A stretch of 64,000 bases of DNA, taken from the NCBI GenBank assembly GCA_013433145.1, contig CM024180.1:4468001-4532000 (forward strand). Reading direction: 5' to 3'. The position numbers and the translations under genes were made by a program. Below the pieces are notes generated by a model that did not search any database, was not told the origin of the DNA, and saw only the letters and a list, made by a program, of their open reading frames with translations. The stretch comes from Ascaris suum. Lineage: Eukaryota; Nematoda; Chromadorea; Rhabditida; Ascarididae. Numbering within the stretch: position 1 is the stretch's first letter; each line of letters starts with the position of its first letter. Shown here piece after piece: positions 50,742 through 63,789 of this stretch.

Positions 50742-50850
50742 ATGCTCGAGATTCTTCGCGGAATTGCTCGTCTCAAGACAGTTGACGACGAATTTTTGAA
50801 TCACTCCGAATGGATACGCAAGTTGGGCGCTCCTTCACTCATTGGCATTG
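50742..50850 (+). CDS. Transporter exon 1 (1-36)
   Basis: ATG to ATTG|GTTTGT (phase 1). Cytosolic N-terminus, RLKTVDDEFLNHSEWIRKLG, then the start of TM1 (APSLIGIG). Confidence 0.82.
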
Positions 50851-53800
50851 GTTTGTTCCACCTATCCACTTACCGATGAAACAATAGCGCTAAGAGCTCA
50901 TTGAAACTTCCTTAGCTTTCATTTATAGCCATTCATGTGTAAAAAATTATTTCCTTAATAAATCATTGAAAATTTATAAATCATGTGATTTTTTTCGAGA
51001 CGATGTTATTTGTTTATTTATTTATCCCTCAGATCAATAAATGCGCCAAAATGGAATGGCTCGAAATCTGTCAAAATACAGTCAACATTTAGCGATCGAT
51101 ATAATAGATTTTTAAATTGTTGACTAGTGAAATAATAAAACATCTGTTGATCTTTTAATAAATTTCAAAGAAAACAACGAGTGTGCGAGAATAAGTTTTA
51201 ATTAGTATAGTAATTAGTATAGTAAGTTTTAATTAGTATTAAAAAATTCCGAATCGCTCTGATTTTCTTGATTTCTATCTTTATAAATTTAAGCTCAAGA
51301 GTGCAGAAATGCGTTGAGTGAATATTGAATTTCAATGTTTATCATATAATCATATAGTTGGCACTATGAAGATATTATGAAGAAAATAAAAACATCAACA
51401 ATGCACGTGTATAATTTTTATTGCTGTGAACTTTCATATCGAATAACTTATGTTGATTGTCGGCGTTGACTATTTTATAAACTTCATTTCAATAGAAATT
51501 TTAAAATACAATTTTATATGCAAATAAATATACATCACATAACGAGTAAAGAATTTCATTAAATAGCAAACAAATAGATAGTAAATCATATTTTTTGCCC
51601 GATAGATTATCAAAAAAAAAAAAAAAAAATGGAGAGAAAGAGAGAGAGGAACAAATGATGTATACTTGCCATAGAAAATTGGCGAAAATTTCCTAATTTG
51701 TTACTAGTGATCGTAAAAAAATACTCATAAATCATATTCTCAGCCAAAGGAAAAGATCACCAATGAACTTATATGCAAATCACTAAAATATTTGCATAAA
51801 TTTACAATTTCTCTTTTGTTCAGCTGGTGCACTTAGTATTCCTTTTGGTGTCTACGTAATCGTCCCTTATACGATAACCGCTATTACTGGTCCTTCTGCG
51901 CTACTGTCTTTGCTATTGGCATCGATTGTCATGATATTATCAGGTTATTGATAAATCCTTCGATAATTTTACATCATCTAGACTCATTTAATCAAAGATG
52001 ACAGATTTACTTAGAGGAGTCTGGAAACGACTTTTCAAGCATGCTTTGTGTTTTCATTAATAGTACTCACAACATTCCCAATTAAATACTACATGCTGCA
52101 CATACACCATGTGGGATCTAATTGTTCAGTAGCTGAAGAAAAATGGTTAAAATCGCTAAAAGATTGTTTTTTTCTGCCTATAATCAAGCAACGCAACTTG
52201 TGATTGCCTCGATGAAGACTCTCCGAGGAGGCAAATTTAGATGACGTGACAAAGAAATTAGCAGTTTTGCCGCTTTGATGCTCAATTGCTTGCATTTGCA
52301 ACATTTTTTGCTCAGGTGGATAACCAGTGAAGCCCATTGAAGCCCGATTTGTCAAGGAGAAGGACTGAGATGAAAAAGCCCAAAGAAGGTCCATGAAACT
52401 GCTTCCCTTCAGGACGGGGTATCCTGCACCATACCAGATCACTGTGCAAAAAGATTCTACCAATCTGTTATGTGCCCATGTTAGCTAGCCAATTATTGAA
52501 TATATACCGATTTTGCAGAGGTTTATGTTACACTCTTTATGGGATGTTACAAAACTTCATCTAACGATCCTTGACATATCGCGGTCAAAGAGATTTGCCT
52601 AGTTAGGAAGGTGCCGGCAAGCCTCATTTAGTTCCCGTCCCTTTTGGCCAGGCACGATCCTTGAGTGATGTTACAAGTAAGCGAGTGACGGATGCCATAA
52701 AGAGTGGTTATTTACGGGGACGTGAATGGCAAGTGATCAGCAAAGACCTAACAATTAAATGACCATCCGTCAAGTGGAAGCAAGCATCATAACAGCATAA
52801 GAACCCCTTTACAGTTAGTAAGACCCATAAGCAAATAATCTTCAGTCACTTATGAATCCTAATTGACGACTTCATTTTCAAAAAGTCATATATAAGAAGG
52901 AAATAAAACTAAGTTGTTGGTCAGAGATTGTCCTTTAAATCCTATACGGAAGCGTATCCACTCCTAATGCGTTATTGCCTTTAAAAAAGCGTAATAGCAT
53001 ATAATCTCTGAGGACTTAAAGGATGAAGATTTAGTTGAGAAGGAGAGTTTTATTATGGTGAGAAATTTTTGAAATTTTGTAAATTACGCTATTCTATAGG
53101 TCGGTCTAGATCTGTAAGAAGAAATCATTCTTGGATTTCCTGTATTGATGAAGACATTTATTGAAACAGTATCAATACCAGCAGATGCGCAATTTCTGTT
53201 GCTTTTTCCGGATCGTAGAAGTTGACATTGCAGTTGCATTTGATATTGCATTTCCACATACTTTGATAGCGAAAGCAATTTTGCGAACATTTCCGTCTGT
53301 CTCTTTTTTTGAATGCCTAAAATCACTCTAGTTACCTCAGTTGCAATTACGTCATTTTCCACCCATGGTTGTCCTCTTCCAAGCCTTCAGACAATTTTCA
53401 TCGTCGTCATATCAACCAACCGCTGAGCAGTTTTAGATAAATTCATAATCTCGTTTTCTTTTCACCACATGCAGGACGGATGCGCTTTTTTGGCTTGGGG
53501 AAATATCCCGCCATCTATAGCAACTTCCATACCCACATCTTTCATCTATCATTTGTTCTGCTGGGAATTTAGGCATATTAAATTGGCCTTATCAATATGA
53601 ATAAAACCTTCTAAGACTCAAAAAACATGCAATTCATATTCTGTGGGAGCACACATACTTCAGTCGTTTCATATGTTTCATTGATTTTCAGGTCTTCATA
53701 TAAATGAATTATTATGTTCAATGCCAAAAAATTGCCTCTTGTATAATTTTCTCTATGCAAGTTTTGGTGAATTGCCCGCATATACGGTCGCTTGGGCATC

Positions 53801-56800
53801 ACTATTAGATCTCACTATTGCTATCACTACGGTTGCACATGCATGGAGTGAACATGTGGTATAAAATATTGCATTTACAGTTTCTAGTTGTTTTTCGCAT
53901 TGCATTTTTATTGTTTTAGTTACTTTTAATTCTTTCTACTCATATATGAGAATATGTTATGATAGGCTACGAAATAGTTTTGGCAGTACGAACGGCTATC
54001 GTGAAACTTCACTTATAAGCGCCTCGTGTTGAAACCTTTTCGAAGTCTTTGAAAATGGATACCTATAGAGAGAGATTTATAATCGGGTCTTTACGGAAAA
54101 GCGTTTTCTACAGAGAATATTGCTCTGTCAATATAGTCGAAATTCAACTGTAAGTTTTGCAGTCATGTCTCTTATGAAGCGACGCACATTTAACCTTATA
54201 AAAGTGTCTACAAATGCATTGTTCACGCAAAATACTGTAATGACTGCAAACAGTCGTCATTTGGACAAGTCCCAGTTACTATTGTTTTCGTTGTTGAGAT
54301 CTATACTTCTGTAGGGTTGCAGAAATTCCACATGTGATCCACCTCAGAAATTTTTAATTGTCACTAATAAAGAGTATGACAAGAACCTCATCCTTTAGTC
54401 ATCAAAATATTTCATCGCTTTCAAGCATAGCGAATGTGCCGTCTAGTGGGGAATACTCTGCTTACTCATATGCAGTTTTTATTAGGCAATTTTTGAAAGA
54501 ACTTTTGGAAGCTAGAGAACAGGAAACATCAATGAGAAGTGTTGCGCAGGTAATATAGGTGGGAGATTTATGCGCTCTATGAACGGCCGCTCTACTTATT
54601 GTGGTTGAAAAATATATATGTGCTGAAACAAATTTAAACAACTAACAAAAATTTACTGATATTTGAAATCGTTATTTGGAAGATTTTTGGAAAATATCGT
54701 TAACGATTTTTAACAATTGTTCGAGGAAAATACATTCGAAAATACGATAATAGAAAAGCGGAGAATTGAAATATCTATGAGAAATTTAAAAAAAATGTTC
54801 GATGACTATTTACATATTTTTCAGAATCTTTTATTCCGTGGTCAAATTCATAAACACCTAATATTCAACATACCACAAGCGTTAAGGGTATCGTTCGTTG
54901 AGGAGAAATATGATGGATGTGCAGTGATGGTTATACTCTTCTCAACAATTATATTGTGCTGCAGTATACGGGTAGGTGCTTATTGAATTTGAATATGGGT
55001 AATATTGATAGAAACGATGTTGGATGACGCATAAAAAATATGAAGTATTTGTGGCAAAAACGTTTTCTTTAATGGTACCATGGGGGGGGGGGGGGAGATG
55101 GATATGCGAAGCAACGAATCGATTATTTGAACTCGTTTGATGATTTTGGAACTTCTACTGGATTTTTCGCTCGCCACCCCTCTCCTATCCACTCATCCCC
55201 TCAGGCTATGTTCGCAGAAACATGCGCAACTTATGCAAATGTATGACGTTCATAAGGTGAAAGAAAATTTCCGGAAAAGCCGTTTCACCTATACCTCTTC
55301 GGCAGAAGCTCTACGCTGATCCTTATCGCTACATTGCGTCCAGCGTTTTTTTTTTTTGGAAAATACGAAATCGTACCCATTTTGGAGACCTGTCATACTA
55401 TAGGAAATAGCACGGCTGTTGGCAGACAGTACTATTGAATGCGTATAAGAGAAGCCTAACAAACTGCAAGCGAATTTCCCACACTTCAAAAAATTCTTCT
55501 AATTTCTATATGTTATTGAAAATCAAGTTGTAATATTACAATTTACTTTACCACATGGCATCCTAACTCAGATTTATCAGCAGCATTGGATGAGAATATA
55601 AAAATAGGTGAAATTGAAAGTAAAATAGCACTGTATTAAATGAGTCACAGAAATGAAAATTCGCAACCACTATAGGCGACACACTTCGCTGATTATCTTG
55701 TGCTTAGTTATTACGAATTCTCAGCAGATAGAATAAATTTTGACTGTTTATTTTGTTGCAATATTTCAGGTAACTGCGACTATATCGGTGGTAATGGCAG
55801 TTGTGACCGTACTTACGATGAGTAGTACGGTAGTGGTTGGATTCTTTCATGCTGATCCTCGTCACTGGGTAGCATCCGGTTTCTTTAAGGATGGCACGAC
55901 TGGAGTCAGCAATGTAATGCGTATTATGCCTCATCTTTCTCGACGTTTCCTCGTTCCTTCACATGATGAGCGCATAAAATAACAGCAGATTTGAGCATCA
56001 GCCAGAACTTGAACCTATTCTTGCGGCTGTATCGATCAAGGCGATTTTTCTTGTATAAGAAACCAGAAGAGTTTAATTACCAAAGTTTCATTTATGTGCT
56101 GTTTGCTTCACGCATAACACACACTACAAATACTCGAGTTGGCGTTGGAAAAAACGAATTTCTTATGGGGTTCGCAAGCTCGAAGTGTCCGAGAAGCCGA
56201 CGATCTATTCTAAAATATCCACATGTTAGTAATTAAGCATTGCAATGAAGATAGGATGTGTAATATTACTAAGTATTCGATGGCAACAAATCAAACAATT
56301 TGTTCCCAGTCGAAATACTTACGTAATATTTCGCATGACTAGCGAGCTTTTCAGGTGCAAAGCACAAAATAGTGATGTTTGTCGGATTGTCTACGAGATG
56401 TATCACAGAACCGACAACGTAATTGCGTTAAACTATTAAAAGCAATGGTGTATTTGCAGTGGACTCACATATAGGATCGTAAAGTTTATTGAAAATGAAC
56501 CGCATTTTTTCCCGCCGAAAAATAACAGATGCAATGTATTTCCAATAAACAAATGTACTAACAACGTCAACTTTGTTTTTTCCATCTTTCCGCTTAGACT
56601 GCTTGCAGATTTGCATATTAGATGCGCTAGGTACCTTTGCTATTGGGCCAAGTTTAATGAATATCCGCTTTCTATAGAATCCTTTGCTTGCACTCCTGAG
56701 AATGAAACACGGGAAATTTTATGCAAATTTAACTGCGAACTGATTCATTCAACCCTAGTTGTCCTGAAATGCTTAAATATCCTTTTATTCGCTCTTTAAG

Positions 56801-59800
56801 AGGCCTGTTTATAAGATATGATCCTGGAAGGGTCTGTTCCGTGCAGATGAAATTTTACGGATGAACACATTATCACACTGATAGTAAATCTTTGCTCAAT
56901 GAAAATCAACGACGTCGTCAAACTGCTTATAATTCTGCAGTCAACATTTCATCTAATCTAAAAAAAAAACTGTAGACAGGGGACGGGTGAGGATTGGGAG
57001 GGATGAAGTAAATGAAATACAATGGAGACAGTGAAAGTGCTGAAGGTGAGGACGATTGCCTCGAATCCCTTTCAACTTGAGTTGTTTGATTATGCAACTT
57101 TCCAGGTGTTATCACATGTGAAGATGACAGGCGTTGAAGTATGCTTAATTAATTGCAGGTAATTTGTGGCGCATCATGTTTCATTTGTGCTTATGCAGGT
57201 GTTGAAGCACTCAGCTATTTATTTGAGGAGACTCATGCACCACGTATACGTATACCGCTTATATTACCATTTATCGTTTTCACATTCACGTTGTTCATCT
57301 TTCTTGTTACGATGGTATTCACGATGACCACCGACTTCAGTAAATTCCCCACTACTATGCTGTTACCTGATGTTTTCGCTGCCATTAAAATACCGTCTGC
57401 AAGGTGTGCAGTTTTATGATTATTAATATTCACTATAATGTTAAATAGTTATAATAGGTTTTATTTCTCTATAACACAGTGATACTCTTCCATAAAGAAA
57501 TAAGACAGGTTTTAGTAAGTAAAAAAATTGTCAGAAAGGTTTTAAAAAATCGGTGAAGTTGAATAATGCTTGACCGAAATGGTCATACATAGGATTGCTA
57601 GCGATCTCGACTATAGCAAGCACCTTGTTGCAGAGTGAAGGTAAAAGTTGGCCTACAATGATATAAGTATATATAGGTGTACTCATACCTGATGCAACGA
57701 AGCATTCATTCCATCACGCAATTTCTTGGAAATCTGTCTTCATTAGTGCCACAGTATCGTCACGATGAAAATCTCAGAAACTTATAAGAGCCACCTACAC
57801 TGCTGGCAACAACCCTCATTTGTTCTGTTGTTTACCTGGAATGCTCTTATTACTTGATTTTATAGGTACATAATGACGGTTGGTGCGGTTTGTGGCCTCT
57901 CTGGAGCAATGCTGGTGGTCTTTCTACCCGCATCACGTTTACTCTCATCGTTGGCCTTCGATCGTCTTTTACCGTGTCAATGCATCTCGCACAGAAGCAA
58001 GAAGAGGGGCATTCCCTATCTAGCAGTTTTGGTTATAGCCATATTTTCGTGCGCACTTATTCCACTAAAACGAGATGTTTTCTTCGATGTGATGGCGTTC
58101 AATATTCCTATAAGAATGCTTCTTCTGGTACGCATAAATGGAGTAATCTGAAACATTCTAACATATGCGATAAGGCTGAGAGGAGGGGGGGGGGGGGGCA
58201 GGTAGAGTGGGAAGACAAACGCGGTATAGAATAGAGCAGGAAAGCTTCTAATTTAGGCCCTTCGTTAGAAGGAAATGTTTAAAAGGAAAGCAGCTGCGAA
58301 GCATTTTTAGTGCAGCACATTTAAGTGGGGTATTTTATGTTCTGTTCTGCGTAACAGAGATCAGAGAACAGAAGAGAACTTGTTGGGTGATTTGTGCCTC
58401 AGGTTTTGCACACCTTCACTGTCGTGCTCAACATTTCCGCATTCTTCATGTACCGAAAGTCACCTCATTTACACCACCCAACGTTCGAAATTGAGAATGT
58501 TAAATCCCTCCTTTCCCCCTCCCTTCCCCCTATCAAGTTATTCAGAGTGTGAGTGGCGATAACAAAATAATATCATGTTTCGAGGTGGTGTTACAATTAC
58601 ACATGGCGTTCCAAAACAACGCATCAAATTTCGTTTTTTTTTTTCAGTAGTAATCGAGCTGGTATTATGAATAACGTTGCAAAAAATTTCAGTATTTGAT
58701 CAGAAGCGTTTAGTCGTTACCTTTGCACCAAAGTTTTGTTCATAACTTACCTGGAAATCAAAGCATCATAGATGCCGTAGTGTTGTCCCTTACGACATCA
58801 ATACAGCAGTGATTAGAATGAGTCGACTGATCTTATCCCTGTGTGATTTTCGACACTATCAATTACCTATCATACCAAGAAAACACGTCAATGATGGGAA
58901 CAAGTTAACGAAATGCTACGGAAAAAGCAATTACTAAGCGTGATATAAAGTTAAAAATTTCTTCCTTGTTTTCAAAAAAGCTACTACAATTTCTCTCCCC
59001 CATTTTTTCATTTTTCGAAGGATTTTGCAAATTTCAAACATATATCATTTTAGGCTTGCCTTGTTTATGTGCAGCATTATCGGTCCGATCCGATAGGATT
59101 ATTAAGAGAAACGGCAAAATATCACGAAATCGGGCGGAAACGCTTCAGGACCTACTCATTGGCCAGCTATCTCGACGATAAAGGATCCGTAATTACTGCA
59201 AAGTACTCCAATCATACTCTCTTTCTCTATATGAAATTTGCGTACTGTCTTGGAATAACTACATCTCGTAGTATTAATCTGGATCAATTAACTTATTTGA
59301 CGCTTGGGAGGGAGGCGCGGATGGGAGGGGGTGAGGTACGAGGAGAGGTAAAAGAGCGTGATATCAGGGAAAGTAGGAGTGCCTATTTTTTGGACCTCTT
59401 TTGCCAGAAATAAAGAAGTCTTTTCGCAGAATTTTTTGCAGAAGTCGAGAAAAGTGATATTCTTCCACTTAGAAAATTTCTTCAAAGACACTTTATATTT
59501 TGGCATAAATGTTCCAATATTAGTGGTCGATAAGAGGAAAAGAATCTCAAATGAATCAATTACACTGTGGAAATATTCAGATGCGCAAGCGATGAAGAGG
59601 ACGATGAGGATAGTATGACAAGCTCCGAATTCCTTCACATTTATTTCTCACAGCAAGAATCGGCAAAACTCCAACATCGACTCGAAAAAGTTTCCACTTT
59701 TTTGATGAAAAATAAAATTCCATAGAAAAATCGACGGATGGCAATATTCCGCTTTGAGACTTTAGAAATATCAATGGGAATTTTACAGCTCATTCAAAAA

Positions 59801-62800
59801 AAAAACCACCCAAACCCTTAGTTGAGATATTTTTATAGAGTCCTATATGTTGTGGTGGAAAAATGAATAATTTTGCTCAAATCGTCCAGTGCACCAAAAT
59901 GAGACCGTAATAAGTAAACAAATCAATAATGTCGAGGAATATAAAGTATCAATTAAACTGCTGAATTTCTTTCAGTAATTCTCCTAGCGCTGAGAAACCA
60001 ATTCTTTTGCTTTTTTTTGCCTTAGCTTATTAATTGAGAATTATTAAAGTGACTCATTAATAAGTGCTTTTAAAAAAATCAAATAGTAAACCAATGATAG
60101 GTTATCATTCATTTATTAAAAATATGCCATTGAAGCACAAATTTTTTTTTTGTTGTAATACAAATAATAAAAAAATTCAAATTACCGCATTATTGGCAAA
60201 CTTCCAACGATATATTAAATCCGTTTGCACAATGTGGACGACTCAACATTCGAAAATATTTTCAGTTAAGGAAATTTCAGTTATCTCAAGTAGTGAACGA
60301 GAAAACTTCATTGCTCTATTCGAATGTCGGTGCGGTAACGAATTCCTCAACAAAAACCACAAATCTCGATCTCTCGATTCCTCATTCTATTTCACAATAT
60401 CAATCTGTTAATAATGTATGCTTTCTCATTTTTGTTTGCTTAAGAACTCTCTAACAATATTGTTATCATTCAATTCCTATTCGATTCTTGATGGCAATTC
60501 AATTCAATTCCTATCATTTTATATTTCATTAATATGTTTATTGAGAGAGATGATAGGTGGGAATTCGTTTAATTCAGTTGTTTCAATGCAGTGATTGTAT
60601 ATGGTGAACAAATTAAACGCTTTCCTTATCACTGATGTAGTAAGATAAGAGTAAGTGGCGAAATTTGCTCTGCATCAATTCTATTATTTCAAATTTCGTA
60701 GCTTTTGTTGTGAAAAAAATGACCTTAGAATAGGTGATATCTCTTTTTACGCAATCGCGTCAACAAATTTTCCACATTTCATTCTTTTACCTACTCAGAC
60801 AGCTTAATGTAATATTAAAATTTAAGTTGAGTTATGCAAATTAGGCGAATATTTAAATAATCTTTTAGCTTTTATTAGCCAAAAATACCTGGCTAAATTT
60901 TTTCCTCAAGACTTGAATGCGATTGACATCCCTATCTCATTTGTTGAAGGAAAAGGATATCTGTTCGTTCCTAGTGGAAACTTTGGCAAAAATTTATCGA
61001 GCGTAGCAAATTTGAATAAGTTTTGCATCGCTTTCTTTCAATTTAAGAAATTCAAATATATTGATAGAGCATATCCCGAATTAACGAGCAATAACGCCTC
61101 GCCACACAATTTTTTAATTTCTTCAAGTCGGATCTACAAAATACGATAGCCCTTTTTTATTTAACAATAAAGATAATTAGTTGAAAGACTGTTTTTTTCT
61201 ACATTCAAAGATTAAACTGAAAAGTTCGAACTGTTCGAGCATTACGGATTGACATCGTTACAATATTCCAATTTGCAGAAAATCTCTACGCGAATGCAAC
61301 AACACGCTCTAATGGAAGCAAGCTCACCCGATGAAAATTCACTGCAATCGTTGACGTCATTCGAAGCATGCAATCACGGTCATAACTGCATTCGATCACC
61401 GTGCTCACCGATTGATGAAAATAACTGTAGGCATTGTTTGCACGTCATTGAAGAAAAGCAAATTTCGTGACCACGATGTCTGCTCTTATACGCGCTACAT
61501 TTGCTTGTCTGTTTGTCTGTCTGCCTGTCTGCATGTTGTTTCAGTTCGGAAACTCCAAGAAATATCATAGGGAAATTTGTAATATTTAATGCTCGGATGA
61601 ACGATCTCCTATGCCAATATTCAAATTGTATCATTAGCTTCGAAGCAAGCTATAGGCACTTGATGAATGCGTGATTTTTGCATTTAATCACATTGCACTT
61701 TACGGCGATGATATTTGAAAAGAAAACACATTTTTTCGTGAAAATTTTGTTTAAGCGGGGAATGGAGGGTGGCAATTTCATTATGAACGCCATTATTTTT
61801 CATTTTTCATTTCCCCCGCAAACTGTAAGGTTAATTAGTCCGGTGAAGAAAATGCAAAAGTACGATGCACTATAAAAATTTCTTTAATGCGCTTCTCGTT
61901 TCATATGAATGCGCGCTTAAATGCTCCTCCAAATGAATGGCCTGAAAATGAAATTCTAGTAATATCCGTTACTGTTTCGATCTTTGTATTGTTTGATTTG
62001 ATATTCTTCCTCTTATTGTTGCCTGAGAGTGTTGTTCATAGTTTGTTACTGCAAGATTTAAAAAAAAACAACTAGTTGCTGCTAAGTTCTTCTCATATAT
62101 TTGCAAAAATCACTTAGAAATTAAACCGACGATACGTTTGGAAGTTTATGAATAAATACTCTCAATGAAAAAACTTTGAGTCATTAAAGTGCTGGTAAAA
62201 TATTGCGCTCTTCTTTAAAACTTCGCAGAGTTGTGATCTTAAACCACAAATAACGGTATCATCTGTCTGATCGGTAATGAATTTATGAATATTTACGCAT
62301 TCATATTTAACACTGTTGATTCAAACATATTTGGCGTTTAACACATTTAACACTGCTTAACGCGAATATCTCACCATCCTATACCTGCAATGCTGATCCG
62401 ACATGCTAAGCGTACCTACTGATATGGTTTCCACTAAGTCCGAATTATACAGCTCACAGTTAATGGTGCCTAACTTATCAATTGAGGAATTGATAAATCT
62501 TTATTTAAGTTTTTTTTGGGTCAAAATTGCTCACCATAAAGCAATACCTGTGAGATATTATCTCATTTTCAGTGATTTGTGAAGCAACTCTATTGATAGA
62601 CATTTATATAAAAATCTGTACAGCAAATCACTAAGGATAAATTGAAAGTAATTCGGTGTTATATTTTTGTCGCTCTGAAATATTCATATTGCGTCATTTC
62701 CATTTTTCTTTTCCTTTGCCTAATTTGTGTGTCGATTCTCTGGTATGGATAATGTGCTGTTTAGTAAAAGACTATGATCGAAATTGTTCCCCTCAACCGA

Positions 62801-63755
62801 AGGCAACGGAATTCTCGGAGAAGTCTAAGAAAATGCAAGTCTATTGGGTTAATTTCTGCGATTTCTTGCAGCTTATGAACGTCATCGCTTTCATCTCTTT
62901 GAGCGCGAAGTTCCTGAACTTCCATATTGTGAGCAATTCTCACGCGAACAATGCGACTCACCAACTAACGATAGAAGCGCCTATCGACGAGCTATTAATA
63001 TTCTCATTGCATTTATTCTCGCTTCTTTCGCTGTCAGTTTATTGGCACTGAAAGCAGAAAATTTCTTCATGGTATGCAGTCTCTTTCCGCTCATTTAATT
63101 TCATTTACACATTACGGTGCAAAAATATATACGTTAGAAAATATCATCCCACAAGTTTGGGTAAATAAACCATTGAAAGCTCAATAGTTTAATTGTGACT
63201 TCCTAATGGATTGAGGAGTTAAAGGTGATTCGATTGTAGGCTACCTGATGAGGACAATTTTAGAGAAAATTTCAGATTTGCTGTAAATTGCCTTCAGTGT
63301 TTTTATTGAGGAAAGTATTAGCGACGCATCATTACTGAGCTTCGAATATCCTCAAATGCGATAATTTCAGTTACATGCTCTTCTACCTGCATCGGCACTT
63401 GTGATAGCATTGATTATATTAATGCTCCTTGCTGGACGTCAAATCACTAATGATAATATATCACGACGGAAATGTAAAACACCCATATTCCCATACCTCA
63501 CATTGCTTGTCGTCTTTTTGACTGCATTGCTGACTTGCTCGGCTAATTTCATTACCTTTGTGAAGGTATTCACATGGACAGTCGTCGGTAAGTTGGTGAC
63601 TACGATCATTTTTTGTTTGTCCTATACAAATTGGTCCTAAGTGAACGTCTTTTGTGATTTCAGTAATTGTGGCAATCGGTAATTTGTTCGGTAACAAATC
63701 ACCAAAATATTGTGCCCATCGAACTAATTTTGAAGATTGTCTTGAAAATTTTTAA
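50742..63755 (+). CDS. SLC7-family cationic amino acid transporter (12 exons, 661 aa)
   Basis: Plasma-membrane amino acid permease of the APC superfamily, CAT subfamily (vertebrate SLC7A1-4/A14 type), likely carrying Arg, Lys or Ornithine. Twelve exons join in phase to 661 codons and a TAA, close to the usual CAT length. I count about 14 hydrophobic segments: two in exon 2, one each in exons 3-5, two in exon 6, three across exons 7-8, one in exon 10, two in exon 11 and one at the exon 11/12 joint. Family landmarks: SFGELPAYTVAWASLLD (CAT GELWAFITGWN region), CAYAGVEALSYLFEE (the GEE element), VGAVCGLSGAML and LPASRLLSSLAFD, GIPYLAV, and ACLVYVQHYR. The GEE element and signature are diverged, so substrate range is uncertain. 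A long cytosolic loop between TM10 and TM11 is rich in Cys and His. Start and stop are both in the window. Confidence 0.93.
51192..51240. repeat. Short tandem repeat of TAAGTTTTAATTAGTAT
   Basis: TAAGTTTTAATTAGTATAG, a half copy, and TAAGTTTTAATTAGTATT in a row, in transporter intron 1. Confidence 0.8.
51824..51943 (+). CDS. Transporter exon 2 (37-76): TM1-TM2
   Basis: Acceptor TTGTTCAG|CT, donor TCAG|GTTATT (phase 1). GALSIPFGVYVIVPYTI and GPSALLSLLLASIVMIL. Confidence 0.93.
51944..53691 (+). other. Transporter intron 2 (1.7 kb)
   Basis: Contains a 124-codon minus-strand frame (52089-52463) with no recognised motif. Nothing else supported. Confidence 0.5.
53692..53858 (+). CDS. Transporter exon 3 (77-132): TM3
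   Basis: Acceptor GATTTTCAG|GT, donor GTG|GTATAA, phase 0. YASFGELPAYTVAWASLLD matches the CAT GELWAFITGWN region. Confidence 0.93.
54825..54971 (+). CDS. Transporter exon 4 (133-181): TM4
   Basis: Acceptor ATTTTTCAG|AAT, donor CGG|GTAGGT, phase 0. Loop NLLFRGQIHKHL, then CAVMVILFSTIILCCSI. Confidence 0.9.
55082..55095. repeat. Poly(G) tract
   Basis: About fourteen consecutive G in transporter intron 4, on the gene sense strand. Confidence 0.9.
55770..55913 (+). CDS. Transporter exon 5 (182-229): TM5
   Basis: Acceptor ATATTTCAG|GTA, donor AAT|GTAATG, phase 0. SVVMAVVTVLTMSSTVVVGF, then extracellular HADPRHW. Confidence 0.92.
57159..57403 (+). CDS. Transporter exon 6 (230-310): TM6-TM7
   Basis: Acceptor AATTGCAG|GTA, donor GCAAG|GTGTGC (phase 2). 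CGASCFICAYAGVEALSYLF, EETHAPRIRIP, then a hydrophobic FIVFTFTLFIFLVTMVF. Confidence 0.94.
57866..58127 (+). CDS. Transporter exon 7 (311-398): TM8-TM10 start
   Basis: Acceptor ATTTTATAG|G, donor CTG|GTACGC. YIMTVGAVCGLSGAML, LPASRLLSSLAFDRLLP, SKKRGIPYLAVLVIAIF: the best-conserved CAT stretch in the window. Confidence 0.96.
58185..58198. repeat. Poly(G) tract
   Basis: About fourteen consecutive G in transporter intron 7, on the gene sense strand. Confidence 0.9.
59054..59188 (+). CDS. Transporter exon 8 (399-443)
   Basis: Acceptor CATTTTAG|GCT, donor TCC|GTAATT, phase 0. ACLVYVQHYRSDP ends the membrane helix and starts the large cytosolic loop. Confidence 0.93.
59189..61278 (+). other. Transporter intron 8 (2.1 kb)
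   Basis: A+T-rich. An additional loop exon cannot be excluded, but exons 8 and 9 join in phase 0 without one. Confidence 0.5.
61279..61426 (+). CDS. Transporter exon 9 (444-492): cytosolic loop
   Basis: Acceptor AATTTGCAG|AAA, donor AACT|GTAGGC (phase 1), the only splice choice that joins exons 8 and 10. Ser-rich, then a Cys/His-rich stretch ACNHGHNCIRSPC. Confidence 0.8.
61427..62871 (+). other. Transporter intron 9 (1.4 kb)
   Basis: Contains a short GTCT-rich stretch at about 61507-61532. No coding segment recognised. Confidence 0.5.
62872..63071 (+). CDS. Transporter exon 10 (493-559): TM11
   Basis: Acceptor TTCTTGCAG|CT, donor ATG|GTATGC, phase 0. YERHRFHLFEREVPELPYC, then INILIAFILASFAVSLLAL. 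Confidence 0.88.
63371..63587 (+). CDS. Transporter exon 11 (560-631): TM12-TM13
   Basis: Acceptor AATTTCAG|TTA, donor GTCG|GTAAGT (phase 1). LPASALVIALIILMLL, then TPIFPYLTLLVVFLTALL and the start of the last segment, FTWTVV. Confidence 0.92.
63664..63755 (+). CDS. Transporter exon 12 (632-661) and stop
   Basis: Acceptor GATTTCAG|TA. IVAIGNLFGNKSPKYCAHR, short C-terminus, then TAA at 63753-63755. Confidence 0.88.
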
Positions 63756-63783
63756 AAGCTGCCAGGTGAGATGTGATCAGTCG

Positions 63784-63789
63784 AATAAA
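63784..63789 (+). terminator. Candidate polyadenylation signal of the transporter
   Basis: AATAAA about 29 nt after the stop. Very close, but short nematode 3' UTRs exist; not certain. Confidence 0.3.

Noticed and set aside
52089..52463. 124-codon minus-strand frame in transporter intron 2
   Set aside because: No recognisable motif, no clear splice context and antisense in an intron. Length is within chance for 64 kb of this composition.
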